Shown: positions 52,099-62,002, counted from the first letter of the stretch. The stretch: DNA of 64,000 nt from Enterococcus sp. 9D6_DIV0238 (GCF_002174455.2 NZ_CP147246.1:372001-436000); one strand, 5' to 3'. Numbers and translations: made by a program. Notes: generated from the letters alone by a model not told the origin.

Positions 52099-53646
52099 TT
52101 ATTCTTCTGACTCTTTCGTTGCTTCCGCTTTAAGATTCCCTTTACTTATACCAATTTGGATAACTGAATCGATCGGAACAAACTCATTATAGTTACTCAT
52201 TTTTACAACAGTTCCTTTGGTAACAGTTGAATCAACATAATACACTTGATAGGTTATGTTTGCACCCTTTGATTGATAGTCATCAAAGAATATCTTTTGA
52301 AGATCGCCTTCTACTGTATTATCACGTAGATCCTTGATATAAGGCTTACCAATCGAGTATACAACCTGAATGACAGGCTTATCATCTTTTTCGGTAAACT
52401 TACTTCCGACTTCTACTGATTGACTGATAAAATGCCCGTACGGTACCGTGTTGTTATACAATTGTTTCACTTGTACCTGCAGCCCATTCCCTTTGTCCGC
52501 TGCTTCTTCTGCAGTAAATTGTGAAAAATCGGGTACGATCATCGCTTTTCCTGTAGAGACTGTCACTGTCAGTGTATCTCTCTTGGCAACTTTTGTGTCT
52601 TTACCTATGCTTTGAGATATCACCTTGCCCGCTTCGATTTTATCAGAATCTGCTTCTTCTACTTTTAATGTGATTTCGTTTTTCTTCGTCCATTCCGTGA
52701 CTTCTTCTTTTGTTTTTCCTGTAAAATCTAGCATGGCAATATTTTTTTCAAAAATCTCTTTACCTTTTGAGAAATAGACTTTTGCTTTATCTTTACGTTT
52801 ATATTCTTCTGCTTTTACATCTTTATTCGTGATCTCAAATTTAATGAAATCTCCTTGTGCTACTTTATCACTGTATTCTTCAATAATCGCTAAATTATCT
52901 GCTTTTTGCTCTGAGATCCATTTCTTTGCTTCGCTGATTTTCATTTCTTTAAATTCAGGTAACTGGATCTGCTCTTCCGGATCAGCACCCAAACTAGCAT
53001 CAACAACTAATTCTTTGCCTTTTTTGATCTTTTTATTCTTGACCGTTTGATCAATGATCAAATTCGCTGCTTTATCAAAATCATATTTCTGGTCGACTTG
53101 AAGTTTCACTCCATTTTCAGCCGTCCATTCACGAACCTCTGATAATTCTTTCCCTTCAAAATCAGGGACTTTTACATGTGTCAATTGATAGTATCCAACA
53201 TACAATAAAATTACAGCCGCCAAACTTCCCATACCGATTAAAATCAGTTTTGTTCTACGCTTCTTTTTGTACGTTGGATCCGTTTCGATAAACTCATCCG
53301 GATTTTGTGACGTAGTCACAGGTTCCGCTTTAGCAACTGGCGTTTCTGCTTCTTTTTTTGGTTCATATTTTTTCTTTTTTGTACGCTTCTTGGTGTAGAT
53401 AACATCGTCAGTATTTTCTACTTGTTTAGGTTCTTCTTTTTCATTTGTGGTTTGCTGAATATTTTTTGAAGTAGAATCTACTGTATTTTTAGGCCCAACA
53501 AAAGCAGGTGTTGGCTCCTTTTTTGCAGATGATTGTTCTTCGTCATTTTTGATTGCTTTAGTTTTTTTCTGTTCTTTTTGCTTATTTTTATTTTCGCGGG
53601 TCTTTTCATAATTCTCACCGCTGAAATTTGATAGAAAATCACTCAT
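52099..53646 (-). CDS. Membrane-anchored PASTA-repeat protein without a kinase domain
   Basis: A 515-residue protein. The cytoplasmic N-terminus is Lys/Glu-rich and low complexity (about 1-130). One membrane helix (about 136-156, LILIGMGSLAAVILLYVGYY) is followed by an extracellular part of four or five PASTA-like repeats, each opening like VPDFEGKELSEVREW or VPDFSQFTAEEA and closing like VISQSIGKDTKVAKRDTLTV. No Ser/Thr kinase motifs are present. PASTA repeats bind muropeptides or organise cell-wall enzymes. The start overlaps the ATPase stop by 8 nt, so it is the third gene of an ABC transporter operon. Function inferred only. Confidence 0.85.
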   Translation of the reverse strand: MSDFLSNFSGENYEKTRENKNKQKEQKKTKAIKNDEEQSSAKKEPTPAFVGPKNTVDSTSKNIQQTTNEKEEPKQVENTDDVIYTKKRTKKKKYEPKKEAETPVAKAEPVTTSQNPDEFIETDPTYKKKRRTKLILIGMGSLAAVILLYVGYYQLTHVKVPDFEGKELSEVREWTAENGVKLQVDQKYDFDKAANLIIDQTVKNKKIKKGKELVVDASLGADPEEQIQLPEFKEMKISEAKKWISEQKADNLAIIEEYSDKVAQGDFIKFEITNKDVKAEEYKRKDKAKVYFSKGKEIFEKNIAMLDFTGKTKEEVTEWTKKNEITLKVEEADSDKIEAGKVISQSIGKDTKVAKRDTLTVTVSTGKAMIVPDFSQFTAEEAADKGNGLQVQVKQLYNNTVPYGHFISQSVEVGSKFTEKDDKPVIQVVYSIGKPYIKDLRDNTVEGDLQKIFFDDYQSKGANITYQVYYVDSTVTKGTVVKMSNYNEFVPIDSVIQIGISKGNLKAEATKESEE

Positions 53647-54313
53647 ATTTTTTTAACACACCTTTTTTCAGGTAGTACGTCTCATCCGACTGGGCAGCAA
53701 TCTCATTCGAGTGAGTAACTACGATCACACATTTATTATGAACTTTCGCAAGATTTTTGAAAATGTGAACGATCTCTTGCTCCATTCCTTCATCTAAATT
53801 TCCAGTGGGCTCATCTGCTAAGATAACATCCACATTCGTCGATAGTGCTCTGGCAATCGCTACACGCTGCTGTTCACCACCTGATAATTGATTGACTAAG
53901 CGATCCGCTTTTTCGTGAGTGATCCCAATGTAATCCAGTAGATTATAGGCAACTTCTTTTTGATTTGGTGGTAACTCATTATCTGTGATCGACATGGCAA
54001 CTAACACATTTTCTAATGCAGTCAAATACGGAACGAGATTATAACTTTGGAAAATAATACTGATATCATCACGGCGGTATTTTTCATACCCGATTGTTTT
54101 GATATCTTTTCCATTCAGCAAAATTTGTCCTTCCTTTGGTGTATCTAATGCACTGATCAATGAAAGAAAGGTCGTTTTTCCAGATCCTGACTGACCTAAA
54201 ATCGTATAGAATTTTCCCTGTTCAAAAGACACGCTGGTATCTTTCAAAATGAAGCGGCGCTGATCACCATCTTGGTAAAAGTAACTAAGCTTTTTTGTTT
54301 CTAAAATCGCCAT
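53639..54313 (-). CDS. MacB/LolD-type ABC ATPase
   Basis: A 224-residue ATPase: Walker A LGQSGSGKTTFLSLI, signature [15 protein letters not shown], Walker B VILADEPTGNLD and switch VVVTHSNEIA. This group pairs with FtsX-like permeases for lipoprotein, peptide or antibiotic handling, or to relay conformational signals across the membrane. It lies 12 bp after the permease gene and overlaps the PASTA gene. Confidence 0.92.
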   Translation of the reverse strand: MAILETKKLSYFYQDGDQRRFILKDTSVSFEQGKFYTILGQSGSGKTTFLSLISALDTPKEGQILLNGKDIKTIGYEKYRRDDISIIFQSYNLVPYLTALENVLVAMSITDNELPPNQKEVAYNLLDYIGITHEKADRLVNQLSGGEQQRVAIARALSTNVDVILADEPTGNLDEGMEQEIVHIFKNLAKVHNKCVIVVTHSNEIAAQSDETYYLKKGVLKKYE

Positions 54314-54325
54314 TCTCCTGACCTC

Positions 54326-55789
54326 CTACATCATTATTTTCTTTGGATTTAATCGTACGATATATAGTAATGGTAAAATTGCTGATAGTAGGACCGTTCC
54401 TAAACCAACAACTAAATAGGTCACGATATAGCCAAGCGAGAATTTCACTTCATAGGCATTCATGATGTCATCTGCGGTTAAATCAGCAGTGCCAAGTCCA
54501 TCCATAACCATAAAAGTATTCATTTGATTATTCGTATTGTTTAAAATATCACTATTCAATAAAGAATCAGAAACCATTTTTCCTAAGAAGTTTCCTGTAA
54601 TCAATGATAAAACCAATGCGATTCCGCTGATCAACAGCATTTCAATGATTATTTGCCCCATAACGTGACTGCGTTTGTCTCCAAGTGACAGGTAAATGCC
54701 CAATTCATGCTTACGATCTCTCATAAATAAGAGAACAACCAGCGAAATAATCAATAATGTCGCAATTACAGCAATCCAAACAACATAACCTGAAATTTGT
54801 GACATTTTTTTCATGCTCCCGCCGATTTGTTCATACTGATCAGCAGATGCTTTCACTGTATAAAGATTAGGCAACAGCGGTTGAGCTTCTTCTTTAAAAG
54901 CATCTACATCTTCTGGGCTCTTCAATACATATATTGGTGTATAGTATTCTTCTTCATTTTCACCATCGAACATCTCACTATTTGAGGAAGTTTCTTTCAA
55001 CTTATCCATGTAGTTTTTATTGATTTCCAACACTGTTTTATTCGGTAAATAAACTGTATTGATCTGCTGTAAAGACATAAATTGCTGATTCATATTTTGT
55101 TCAGAATTTTTTTCTTTATCTTTTTCTTTCATTTCAACAGTCGTTGGTTCAAAAATACCAATGATTTGGATCGGTATGTCCTGCTTGAATAATTCTTTTT
55201 CTTCACCATTTTCGGCATAGTCGTAGCCTCTTGAGTCGGCAACCATTTGGTCTCCAACAGAAAGTCCGTTTTCCTCAGCAACTTTTGATGAAATCAAGCC
55301 GACATTTTTACCATTTTCGATATCTTCTTGTGTAAATATGTTTCCTTCGATCAGCTTGATTTTCTTTTCTTCTATATCTAAAACTTTATTATAGTTCACA
55401 CCTTTTAAGGTAAAGCCTTCCATCATACCAAATTCTTCTGACTCTGTAGATACACTTTTCAGGTCTTTTGTTTGAACCATTGTCATTGCGCTATAATCAT
55501 AATATTTAACGTAGGGAGATTCTCCAATTTTCTTAATCAAGTCTACCTTGAGTGGTTCAATCTCAACGTCTTCTTTCATAAATTCTTCTTGATTGTTTTC
55601 ATAATCAAGTTGAATCGTTGCCATGCCACCAAGTTCTTTTTTTACACTTTTTTCAACATTTTGCGTAGACTGCTGAATTGCAATAGCACCAGCGATAACA
55701 TTCCCTAATACAAAAATTACAGCAAATAAAATAAGTGACTTTCCCTTTTTTCTTGTCACACTGCATAATGCACGCTTAATAAAATTCAT
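54326..55789 (-). CDS. FtsX/MacB-like ABC transporter permease
   Basis: A 487-residue permease: TM1 (about 18-40, SLILFAVIFVLGNVIAGAIA), a large extracytoplasmic MacB-like domain (about 45-330) and three C-terminal helices (about 335-357, 385-408, 450-478; for example YVVWIAVIATLLIISLVVLL). The four-helix layout is that of mechanotransmission ABC systems (type VII fold), which do not necessarily move a substrate through the membrane. First gene of the operon; substrate unknown. Confidence 0.9.
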   Translation of the reverse strand: MNFIKRALCSVTRKKGKSLILFAVIFVLGNVIAGAIAIQQSTQNVEKSVKKELGGMATIQLDYENNQEEFMKEDVEIEPLKVDLIKKIGESPYVKYYDYSAMTMVQTKDLKSVSTESEEFGMMEGFTLKGVNYNKVLDIEEKKIKLIEGNIFTQEDIENGKNVGLISSKVAEENGLSVGDQMVADSRGYDYAENGEEKELFKQDIPIQIIGIFEPTTVEMKEKDKEKNSEQNMNQQFMSLQQINTVYLPNKTVLEINKNYMDKLKETSSNSEMFDGENEEEYYTPIYVLKSPEDVDAFKEEAQPLLPNLYTVKASADQYEQIGGSMKKMSQISGYVVWIAVIATLLIISLVVLLFMRDRKHELGIYLSLGDKRSHVMGQIIIEMLLISGIALVLSLITGNFLGKMVSDSLLNSDILNNTNNQMNTFMVMDGLGTADLTADDIMNAYEVKFSLGYIVTYLVVGLGTVLLSAILPLLYIVRLNPKKIMM

Positions 55790-55824
55790 TTTTTCATCTC
55801 CTTCAAAAAAATATAGCTGATTAC

Positions 55825-55859
55825 ATTATTTCATAACACCGATTGATTAACAAGTTAAT
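55825..55859 (-). promoter_or_regulatory. Promoter of PASTA-ABC operon with palindrome over the -35
   Basis: TTGTTA, 17-bp spacer, AATAAT on the minus strand. The -35 lies inside the palindrome ATTAAC-AA-GTTAAT (55846-55859), a plausible operator. The remainder of 55790-55952 is very AT-rich with no other recognised element. Confidence 0.5.
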
Positions 55860-55952
55860 TTTTACTTACCACTATTAATCTTTGATTTTTAATAAATTAT
55901 AAAGTTATATTTTTGAGTTTTTTCTATTTAAATAACAAATGTTCAAAATAAA

Positions 55953-56004
55953 AATAAATAAACAGCAAAGATATCCTTTTAACATCAGGCATCTTTGCTG
56001 TTTT
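55953..56004 (-). terminator. frr terminator
   Basis: AACAGCAAAGAT / ATCTTTGCTGTT, a 12-bp stem with a T-rich tail on the minus strand, after the frr stop. Confidence 0.8.
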
Positions 56005-56029
56005 CTATTTTTTCGATTTAGGAAAAAAT

Positions 56030-56587
56030 TTAAACTTCTAACAACTCTTTTTCTTTTTCAGCTGTGATCGTATCAATATTTTTCACACTATCATCTGTCA
56101 GCTTTTGCGCTTCTTTTTCTAAATTACGTAATTCGTCTTCAGTGATTTCGTTATTTTTTTGTTGTTTTTTCAAATCATCGATCGCATCACGACGAATGTT
56201 ACGAACAGCGATTTTCGCGTTTTCAGCAGCTTTTTTTACATCTTTCGCTAATTCTTTACGTCTTTCTTCAGTCAATTGTGGAATAACTAATCGGATAACC
56301 GTTCCATCATTTGTCGGACTGATACCGATATCGCTCGCTTGAATCGCTTTTTCAATATCTTCCAGTGAATTTTTATCAAATGGTGTGATCATCAAAACAC
56401 GTGCTTCTGGAATATTGATTCCTGCAAGCTGATTGACAGGTGTTGGTGCACCGTAGTAATCAACTTGGATACGATCTAAAAGACTGGCATTCGCACGACC
56501 GGCACGAATTTGTCCTAGTTCACGTTGTAAGCTTTGTTCTGCTTTACCCATTTTTTCTTTTGCTGTCGCTAAAATTGTTCCGCTCAT
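56030..56587 (-). CDS. frr: Ribosome recycling factor
   Basis: A 185-residue protein that splits post-termination ribosomes with EF-G. Motifs [20 protein letters not shown] (about 29-48), [18 protein letters not shown], and the long three-helix bundle around an inserted beta domain. 3 bp after pyrH; length exactly as expected. Confidence 0.97.
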   Translation of the reverse strand: MSGTILATAKEKMGKAEQSLQRELGQIRAGRANASLLDRIQVDYYGAPTPVNQLAGINIPEARVLMITPFDKNSLEDIEKAIQASDIGISPTNDGTVIRLVIPQLTEERRKELAKDVKKAAENAKIAVRNIRRDAIDDLKKQQKNNEITEDELRNLEKEAQKLTDDSVKNIDTITAEKEKELLEV

Positions 56588-56590
56588 TCC

Positions 56591-57361
<771 letters not shown>

Positions 57362-57382
57362 CTATTATTTCTTTTAATTCCT

Positions 57383-57413
57383 AAAAAAAGGGAGCGCATC
57401 TTCATGCGTTCCC
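57383..57413 (-). terminator. tsf terminator
   Basis: GGGAACGCATGAAGATGCGCTCCC with T7 on the minus strand, between tsf and pyrH. Confidence 0.88.
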
Positions 57414-57438
57414 GACTGTCTCAAAAGCAGAAACAGAA

Positions 57439-58320
57439 TTATTTTTTGATTTGGCTCATAACTTCGTCTGCAAAGTTATCTTCACGTTTTTCGATTCCTT
57501 CGCCTACTTCAAAACGAGTGAAAGATTTAACTGTAGCGCCTTTAGATGCTACATATTTTTCAACTGTCATATCAGGATCTTTAACGAATGGTTGATCCAC
57601 TAATGAAATTTCAGCTTTAAATTTGTTCAAACGACCGATAACCATTTTTTCAACGATGTTCGCTGGTTTGCCTTCATTTAATGCTTGCTCAGAAAGAATT
57701 GCTTTTTCATGATCTAATTCTTCTTGAGGAATTTGTGATTCGTTCACATAACGAGGGTTGATAGCTGCAACGTGCATCGCAACGTCTTTCGCAACTTCTT
57801 CGTCAGTCGTGCCATCTAAGACTGTCAATACAGCGATACGTCCACCCATGTGTAAGTAAGCGCCGAAAGCAGCATTATCAGCTTTTTCAACTAGCTCAAA
57901 ACGGCGGAAGCTGATTTTTTCACCGATAACAGTTGTTGCTTCTACTAATTCAGACTCGATTGTACCTTTATCTGTTTTAAGTGCTAAAGCTTCTTCCATA
58001 GAAGCTGGTTTGTTTTTCGCGATTTCAGTAGCAATTTTTTTAACTAGGTCTTGGAACATTTCATTTTTAGAAACGAAATCTGTTTCAGAGTTTACTTCAA
58101 CGATTGCTGCGAAGTTTCCATCTGTTGCAACGTTAGCTAAACCTTCTGCTGCTACACGGTCATTCTTCTTAGCAGCTTTTGCCATACCTTTTTCACGTAG
58201 ATAATCTACAGCTGCATCCATGTTTCCTTCTACTTCTACTAACGCTCTTTTTGCGTCCATCATACCGACACCAGTCATGTCGCGTAGTTCTTTAACTAAT
58301 TTTGCTGAAATATCTGCCAT
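57439..58320 (-). CDS. tsf: Elongation factor Ts
   Basis: The 293-residue guanine-nucleotide exchange factor for EF-Tu. N-terminal UBA-like domain [20 protein letters not shown] (about 7-26), core [18 protein letters not shown], and C-terminal [18 protein letters not shown]. Separated from rpsB by 330 bp containing an imperfect tandem repeat instead of the short spacer common elsewhere. Confidence 0.97.
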   Translation of the reverse strand: MADISAKLVKELRDMTGVGMMDAKRALVEVEGNMDAAVDYLREKGMAKAAKKNDRVAAEGLANVATDGNFAAIVEVNSETDFVSKNEMFQDLVKKIATEIAKNKPASMEEALALKTDKGTIESELVEATTVIGEKISFRRFELVEKADNAAFGAYLHMGGRIAVLTVLDGTTDEEVAKDVAMHVAAINPRYVNESQIPQEELDHEKAILSEQALNEGKPANIVEKMVIGRLNKFKAEISLVDQPFVKDPDMTVEKYVASKGATVKSFTRFEVGEGIEKREDNFADEVMSQIKK

Positions 58321-58342
58321 TTTCTTGTTCCTCCTAAGTTTT

Positions 58343-58586
58343 GAAAGCTGAATGAGCTCGATAAGACTCGACTGAAAAATAGAGAAATATGAATGTGATG
58401 CTTTTAATCACAGGCAAATTTCATCTTTTTTCTGAGAGTCTAGCTCATGAAGCTAGATAGTTTTAAAAGCCTAACAGTCTCGTTTAACCTTGACTGAAAA
58501 ATGGGAAAAATTGATTGAGATGTCTTTTGTCTCACTTCATTTTTATCCATTTTCCAAAGCGCTAGCTCATGTTTGTTTAAAAAAAG
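58343..58586. repeat. Imperfect 122-bp tandem duplication in the rpsB-tsf spacer
   Basis: Units 58343-58464 and 58465-58586 align without gaps at a 122-nt offset. They share GACTGAAAAAT (58370/58492) and TAGCTCATG (58441/58563) and I estimate 60-65% identity. Each unit folds into a hairpin; the apical stems are TGTGA/TCACA in unit 1 and TGAGA/TCTCA in unit 2, a paired change. This fills most of the 330-bp spacer; nothing else is recognised in it apart from the RBS of tsf. Confidence 0.75.
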
Positions 58587-58650
58587 CTATCTCAAAGGTA
58601 AAATCAGGCTTTTGTTCGCCTAGCCTTCAAGACAGCTCTGTAATTTTATA

Positions 58651-59439
58651 TTATTCTGCTGATTCGTTGCTGCCTTCAACAACATCAACGATTTCTTCGA
58701 TAGAAGTTGCAGCTTCTGGTGCTTCTTCAACGAATGTTTCTTCAACGACTTGATCTTCACCTTGGTTTCCTTCGATGAAAGCATCAGCCATTTTAGCAGT
58801 GATCAATTTAACCGCACGAATCGCATCATCATTTGATGGGATTACTACATCGATCTCATCAGGATCACAGTTTGTATCAACCATAGCAACGATCGGGATG
58901 TTCAATTTTTGTGCTTCTTGAACAGCAATACGTTCTTTACGAGGATCAACGATGTACATTACATCTGGAATTCTAGGCATATCAGCGATACCGCCTAAGA
59001 ATTTTTCTAAACGTTCGCGTTGTTTGTTTAAGCCAACAACTTCTTTTTTAGGAAGTACATCAAATGTTCCATCTTCTTCCATTTTGTTGATGTCTTTCAA
59101 ACGTTTGATACGTTTTTGGATTGTATCCCAGTTAGTTAGAGTTCCACCTAACCAACGGTGGTTAACATAGAACTGACCTGAACGAATCGCTTCGTCTTTG
59201 ATTGCTTCTTGTGCTTGTTTTTTTGTTCCTACGAATAATGCAACACCGCCGTCTTCAGCAACGTTTTTCATGTAATCGTAAGCAGCATCTACTAATTTAA
59301 CTGTTTTTTGTAAGTCAATGATGTAGATTCCGTTTCTTTCTGTGAAGATATATTTCTTCATTTTTGGGTTCCAGCGACGAGTTTGGTGACCAAAGTGTAC
59401 GCCGGCTTCTAGTAATTGTTTCATAGAAATTACTGCCAT
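58651..59439 (-). CDS. rpsB: 30S ribosomal protein S2
   Basis: A 262-residue S2. Start [50 protein letters not shown] and [16 protein letters not shown] are characteristic. The acidic C-terminal tail ([19 protein letters not shown] onwards) is typical of enterococci. GGAGG 9 nt upstream of ATG. Confidence 0.98.
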   Translation of the reverse strand: MAVISMKQLLEAGVHFGHQTRRWNPKMKKYIFTERNGIYIIDLQKTVKLVDAAYDYMKNVAEDGGVALFVGTKKQAQEAIKDEAIRSGQFYVNHRWLGGTLTNWDTIQKRIKRLKDINKMEEDGTFDVLPKKEVVGLNKQRERLEKFLGGIADMPRIPDVMYIVDPRKERIAVQEAQKLNIPIVAMVDTNCDPDEIDVVIPSNDDAIRAVKLITAKMADAFIEGNQGEDQVVEETFVEEAPEAATSIEEIVDVVEGSNESAE

Positions 59440-59567
59440 GATTTGTTTCCTCCAATTGGTTTTTATTTGTTCCCTCTCCTGTTCTCAGCTTTATAAGGAA
59501 CTACTAAACGCAGCACCGCCTTATAAATCAAACAAGGATGTGGATTTAGTGTTTTCACACCGTTAAC
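59440..59567 (-). promoter_or_regulatory. Structured rpsB leader, candidate S2 autoregulatory element
   Basis: Within the 128-nt predicted leader there is a GTGT-GAAA-ACAC tetraloop hairpin (near 59556). Then TTATAAGG (minus, about 59527-59520) pairs with CCTTATAA (about 59499-59492) around a 20-nt loop rich in G and T. Such leaders commonly bind the encoded ribosomal protein. The structure is visible; the ligand is an inference. Confidence 0.5.
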
Positions 59568-59568
59568 T

Positions 59569-59597
59569 AGTATAACTTACTCTTATAGATATTTCAA
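59569..59597 (-). promoter_or_regulatory. rpsB promoter
   Basis: TTGAAA, 17-bp spacer, TATACT on the minus strand: a near-consensus strong promoter. Confidence 0.85.
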
Positions 59598-59665
59598 CAA
59601 TAAAAAAAGGTTTTTCTGAATTTATGTAAAGACTGCCTCTCACTTCCGTTGACTACAACTCCATT

Positions 59666-59714
59666 AAAAAGAAGTGACTGAGACATAACATATCTGCTAT
59701 ATTTCAATCACTTC
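59666..59714 (-). terminator. Carbonic anhydrase gene terminator
   Basis: GAAGTGATTGA / TCAGTCACTTC stem with T5 on the minus strand. Confidence 0.75.
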
Positions 59715-59772
59715 ATATTTGAACTTTAGTGCAGTCTCTTTGTTCATCCTATTTTTGCATTACTATAGTAGA

Positions 59773-60534
59773 CTATTCATTATGAGACAATACTACACGA
59801 TCATTCAACGGTTGGATCTCGCGATTATTATGATCATAGAATTCTTGGAAATCTTTGATTTGTTCAGCAGAAACTTCGACAGGATTTTTAAGCACATACC
59901 ACTCCACGTTTTCAGAAAGTGGCGGTGTCGTAAGTGAACCTAGGTAATGATAGTAACTTTTATTCTCAGGGAACATTGTTTCGATATCTGTGATCTCACT
60001 ATCTTTTTGGTTCTTCACGTCATCTAATACTTCTTGGAATCCTTTGTTTTCCTGACCTTTTTCAAAGAAAACACCGATCACCGCAAGTCTTCCATCTTGT
60101 GCTTGATTGACAAAGTGAGCTTCCATTGGATAATGCTTGCCATCAACAGTATGCTCACTCTCAGCATGGAAATGGAATTGAGTCAATTCAAAATTTCGTC
60201 CATTGATCACGGCTGTACCTGAATCAGTCAATTGAATGCTGTGACCATTATTTTCAGCCTTTGTGATTTTAGCACTATAGTCAAGTGTGATTCCGCCTTT
60301 ATCAGTCATTTCTACTGATGATGAAGCCGGAATATCGATCGGCGACTGCATTTTCCCAGCAACCTGCTCCCACTCTTCCTGTGCATCATAATCAAAATGA
60401 CCAGCTTCTTTTTTTGTTGTACTTTCTTGTGTGTGTGAAGAGCTTTCGCTTGTTTTTGTTGCAGTTTGTTGACTGCAAGCTGTTACTAATAACAACGACG
60501 GTAATACCATCGACATAAGCAACGTTCTTTTCAT
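59773..60534 (-). CDS. Alpha-type carbonic anhydrase, surface lipoprotein
   Basis: A 253-residue enzyme hydrating CO2. The signal peptide (KRTLLMSMVLPSLLLV) ends at a lipobox Cys in VTACSQQ. A Ser/Thr/Lys linker precedes the catalytic domain (about 45-253). Zinc ligands are the two His of FHFHAESEH and the His of PMEAHFVNQ; SPIDIPASS and LGSLTTPPLSENVEW complete the alpha-CA pattern. Monocistronic, own terminator. Confidence 0.93.
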   Translation of the reverse strand: MKRTLLMSMVLPSLLLVTACSQQTATKTSESSSHTQESTTKKEAGHFDYDAQEEWEQVAGKMQSPIDIPASSSVEMTDKGGITLDYSAKITKAENNGHSIQLTDSGTAVINGRNFELTQFHFHAESEHTVDGKHYPMEAHFVNQAQDGRLAVIGVFFEKGQENKGFQEVLDDVKNQKDSEITDIETMFPENKSYYHYLGSLTTPPLSENVEWYVLKNPVEVSAEQIKDFQEFYDHNNREIQPLNDRVVLSHNE

Positions 60535-60714
60535 ATTTGTTTCCTTCTTTCAAATTTAGCAAACTTACTTCTATTTACCATCATTATAAAAAACATAGCT
60601 ATGCTCTTTTCATCGCTTGCCGGCTAAAGTATTATACTGCTTCTGCGCCAATATTTCAAACAAAAATAACAGGAATTTCTCCTTGTTATTTTATCTTTTT
60701 GTTTAAAATTTTTT

Positions 60715-61479
60715 TCACAAGAAATGATACATCAAAATCCCAGCAGCAATCGCAACATTCAATGATTCTGCTTTTCCGACGATCGGAATATAAACAGACT
60801 GATCGACCATTTCCAATAGTTCTCTTGAGACCCCTTGTCCTTCATTTCCCATGATCAAAGCATAATTTTCTTGTTTAGGTAATGTCTGATAAGCAACTGC
60901 TTCTTTATTTAATTCAGTGCCATAGACAGAAATTCCGTTTTTTTGAAATCCTTCGATTACTTCTGCAAGCGGCAAACGAAAGAGCGGCAAATGATAATTA
61001 CTGCCCTGCATCGCCCGAAGAACTTTTGTATTATAAATATCTGCACAACCAGAGCCTAGGACAACGCCAGTCAGCCCAGCAGCATCTGCTGTGCGAATCA
61101 TCGTACCCACATTCCCAGGATCTTGAACATTATCTAACAATAGCCAACGCCCATGATGAGACATCCCTTGTTCCTGATCTGGCATCTTAACAACTGCTAG
61201 CATCCCTTGAGGTGTCGGTACTTCAGAAAGAGAACTTAAAATTTCTTCTGTCACGAAAATAAAGCGTTCATCTTCATGTAAAGCAATCCACTCAGCCCAT
61301 TCCTCTATCCCACGCTGATTGATCAAAATCCACTCGACTTCAGCATGTGCCTTGATTGCTTCTTCGATCAGATGAAAACCTTCGATCAAATAGCGTTGTT
61401 GCGCTTCACGATGTTTTTTTATTCTTAATTTTTTTAATTCTTTCATCATTGTATTTTTGCTGGACAAAATTTCTTTCAT
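60715..61479 (-). CDS. SpoU/TrmH-family rRNA 2'-O-methyltransferase
   Basis: A 254-residue SPOUT methyltransferase. The N-terminal RNA-binding domain (about 1-95) begins with EIL and the helix KELKKLRIKKHREAQQRYLI. The knotted catalytic domain has DNVQDPGNVGTMIRTADAAG, IMGNEGQGVS and IPIVGKAESLNVAIAAGILM. It resembles YsgA/RlmB-like enzymes that methylate 23S rRNA; the exact target nucleotide is not known here. Divergent from acyP. Confidence 0.9.
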   Translation of the reverse strand: MKEILSSKNTMMKELKKLRIKKHREAQQRYLIEGFHLIEEAIKAHAEVEWILINQRGIEEWAEWIALHEDERFIFVTEEILSSLSEVPTPQGMLAVVKMPDQEQGMSHHGRWLLLDNVQDPGNVGTMIRTADAAGLTGVVLGSGCADIYNTKVLRAMQGSNYHLPLFRLPLAEVIEGFQKNGISVYGTELNKEAVAYQTLPKQENYALIMGNEGQGVSRELLEMVDQSVYIPIVGKAESLNVAIAAGILMYHFL

Positions 61480-61500
61480 TTTTACACCTCACCAGCATTT

Positions 61501-61530
61501 ATTATACCATGACTATTTCACCTCAAACAA
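61501..61530 (-). promoter_or_regulatory. Promoter of the rRNA methyltransferase gene
   Basis: TTGTTT, 18-bp spacer, TATAAT on the minus strand, divergent from the acyP promoter 13 bp away. Confidence 0.6.
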
Positions 61531-61542
61531 TCACTACTTTAC

Positions 61543-61571
61543 TTGTCAGATAATCAAAAAAACGCTATCAT
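61543..61571 (+). promoter_or_regulatory. acyP promoter
   Basis: TTGTCA, 17-bp spacer, TATCAT, 31 bp before the ATG. Confidence 0.65.
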
Positions 61572-61602
61572 TGATAGTAAGTTAAAAGCGAGGTGCACAC
61601 TT

Positions 61603-61878
61603 ATGAGAAAAGTACGCATGAATGTTCAAGGCAGAGTCCAGGGTGTAGGTTTTCGCTATATGACTAAGCTTGCTGCAGATGAGCTTGGTATAGCAGGAAC
61701 CGTCCGAAATGAAGACGATGGTTCTGTTTCAATAGAAGCATTCGGCACAGATGAAAAAATGGCTGAATTCATACAAAGAGTCAAAGACTCACCTAGTCCT
61801 GCTGGGCGAGTAACTTATGTTGATCTACAAGACGACCCATTACTCGAAGAATATTCTTCTTTTAAAGTCACTAACTAG
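61603..61878 (+). CDS. acyP: Acylphosphatase
   Basis: A 91-residue small hydrolase of acyl phosphates. The P-loop-like GRVQGVGFRYMTKLAADELG holds the catalytic Arg, and GTVRNEDDGSV the catalytic Asn. Start set to ATG 61603, with GAGGTG 7 nt upstream; the upstream frame overlaps the promoter. Its neighbour on the plus strand is yidC, as in many lactic acid bacteria. Confidence 0.94.
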   Translation: MRKVRMNVQGRVQGVGFRYMTKLAADELGIAGTVRNEDDGSVSIEAFGTDEKMAEFIQRVKDSPSPAGRVTYVDLQDDPLLEEYSSFKVTN

Positions 61879-61892
61879 TCGAAAGCAATTAT

Positions 61893-61934
61893 GAAGGATC
61901 CTACTCAGACTTGAGGCGGATTCTTCTATTTTTT
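61893..61934 (+). terminator. acyP terminator
   Basis: GAAGGATCC / GGATTCTTC outer and CTCA / TGAG inner arms, then TATTTTTT. Confidence 0.75.
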
Positions 61935-61935
61935 A

Positions 61936-61964
61936 TTGAAAAAAAACGCTTTTTCAAGTATAGT
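61936..61964 (+). promoter_or_regulatory. yidC promoter
   Basis: TTGAAA, 17-bp spacer, TATAGT. The spacer contains a small dyad (GAAAAA...TTTTTC). Confidence 0.7.
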
Positions 61965-62002
61965 TAGACATGTGCAAATTTTTTAGAAAAGGACAGAGTG
62001 AA

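Noticed and set aside
52099..53646. PASTA Ser/Thr kinase (IreK/PrkC).
   Set aside because: The N-terminal 130 residues are low-complexity Lys/Glu-rich and contain no kinase catalytic motifs.
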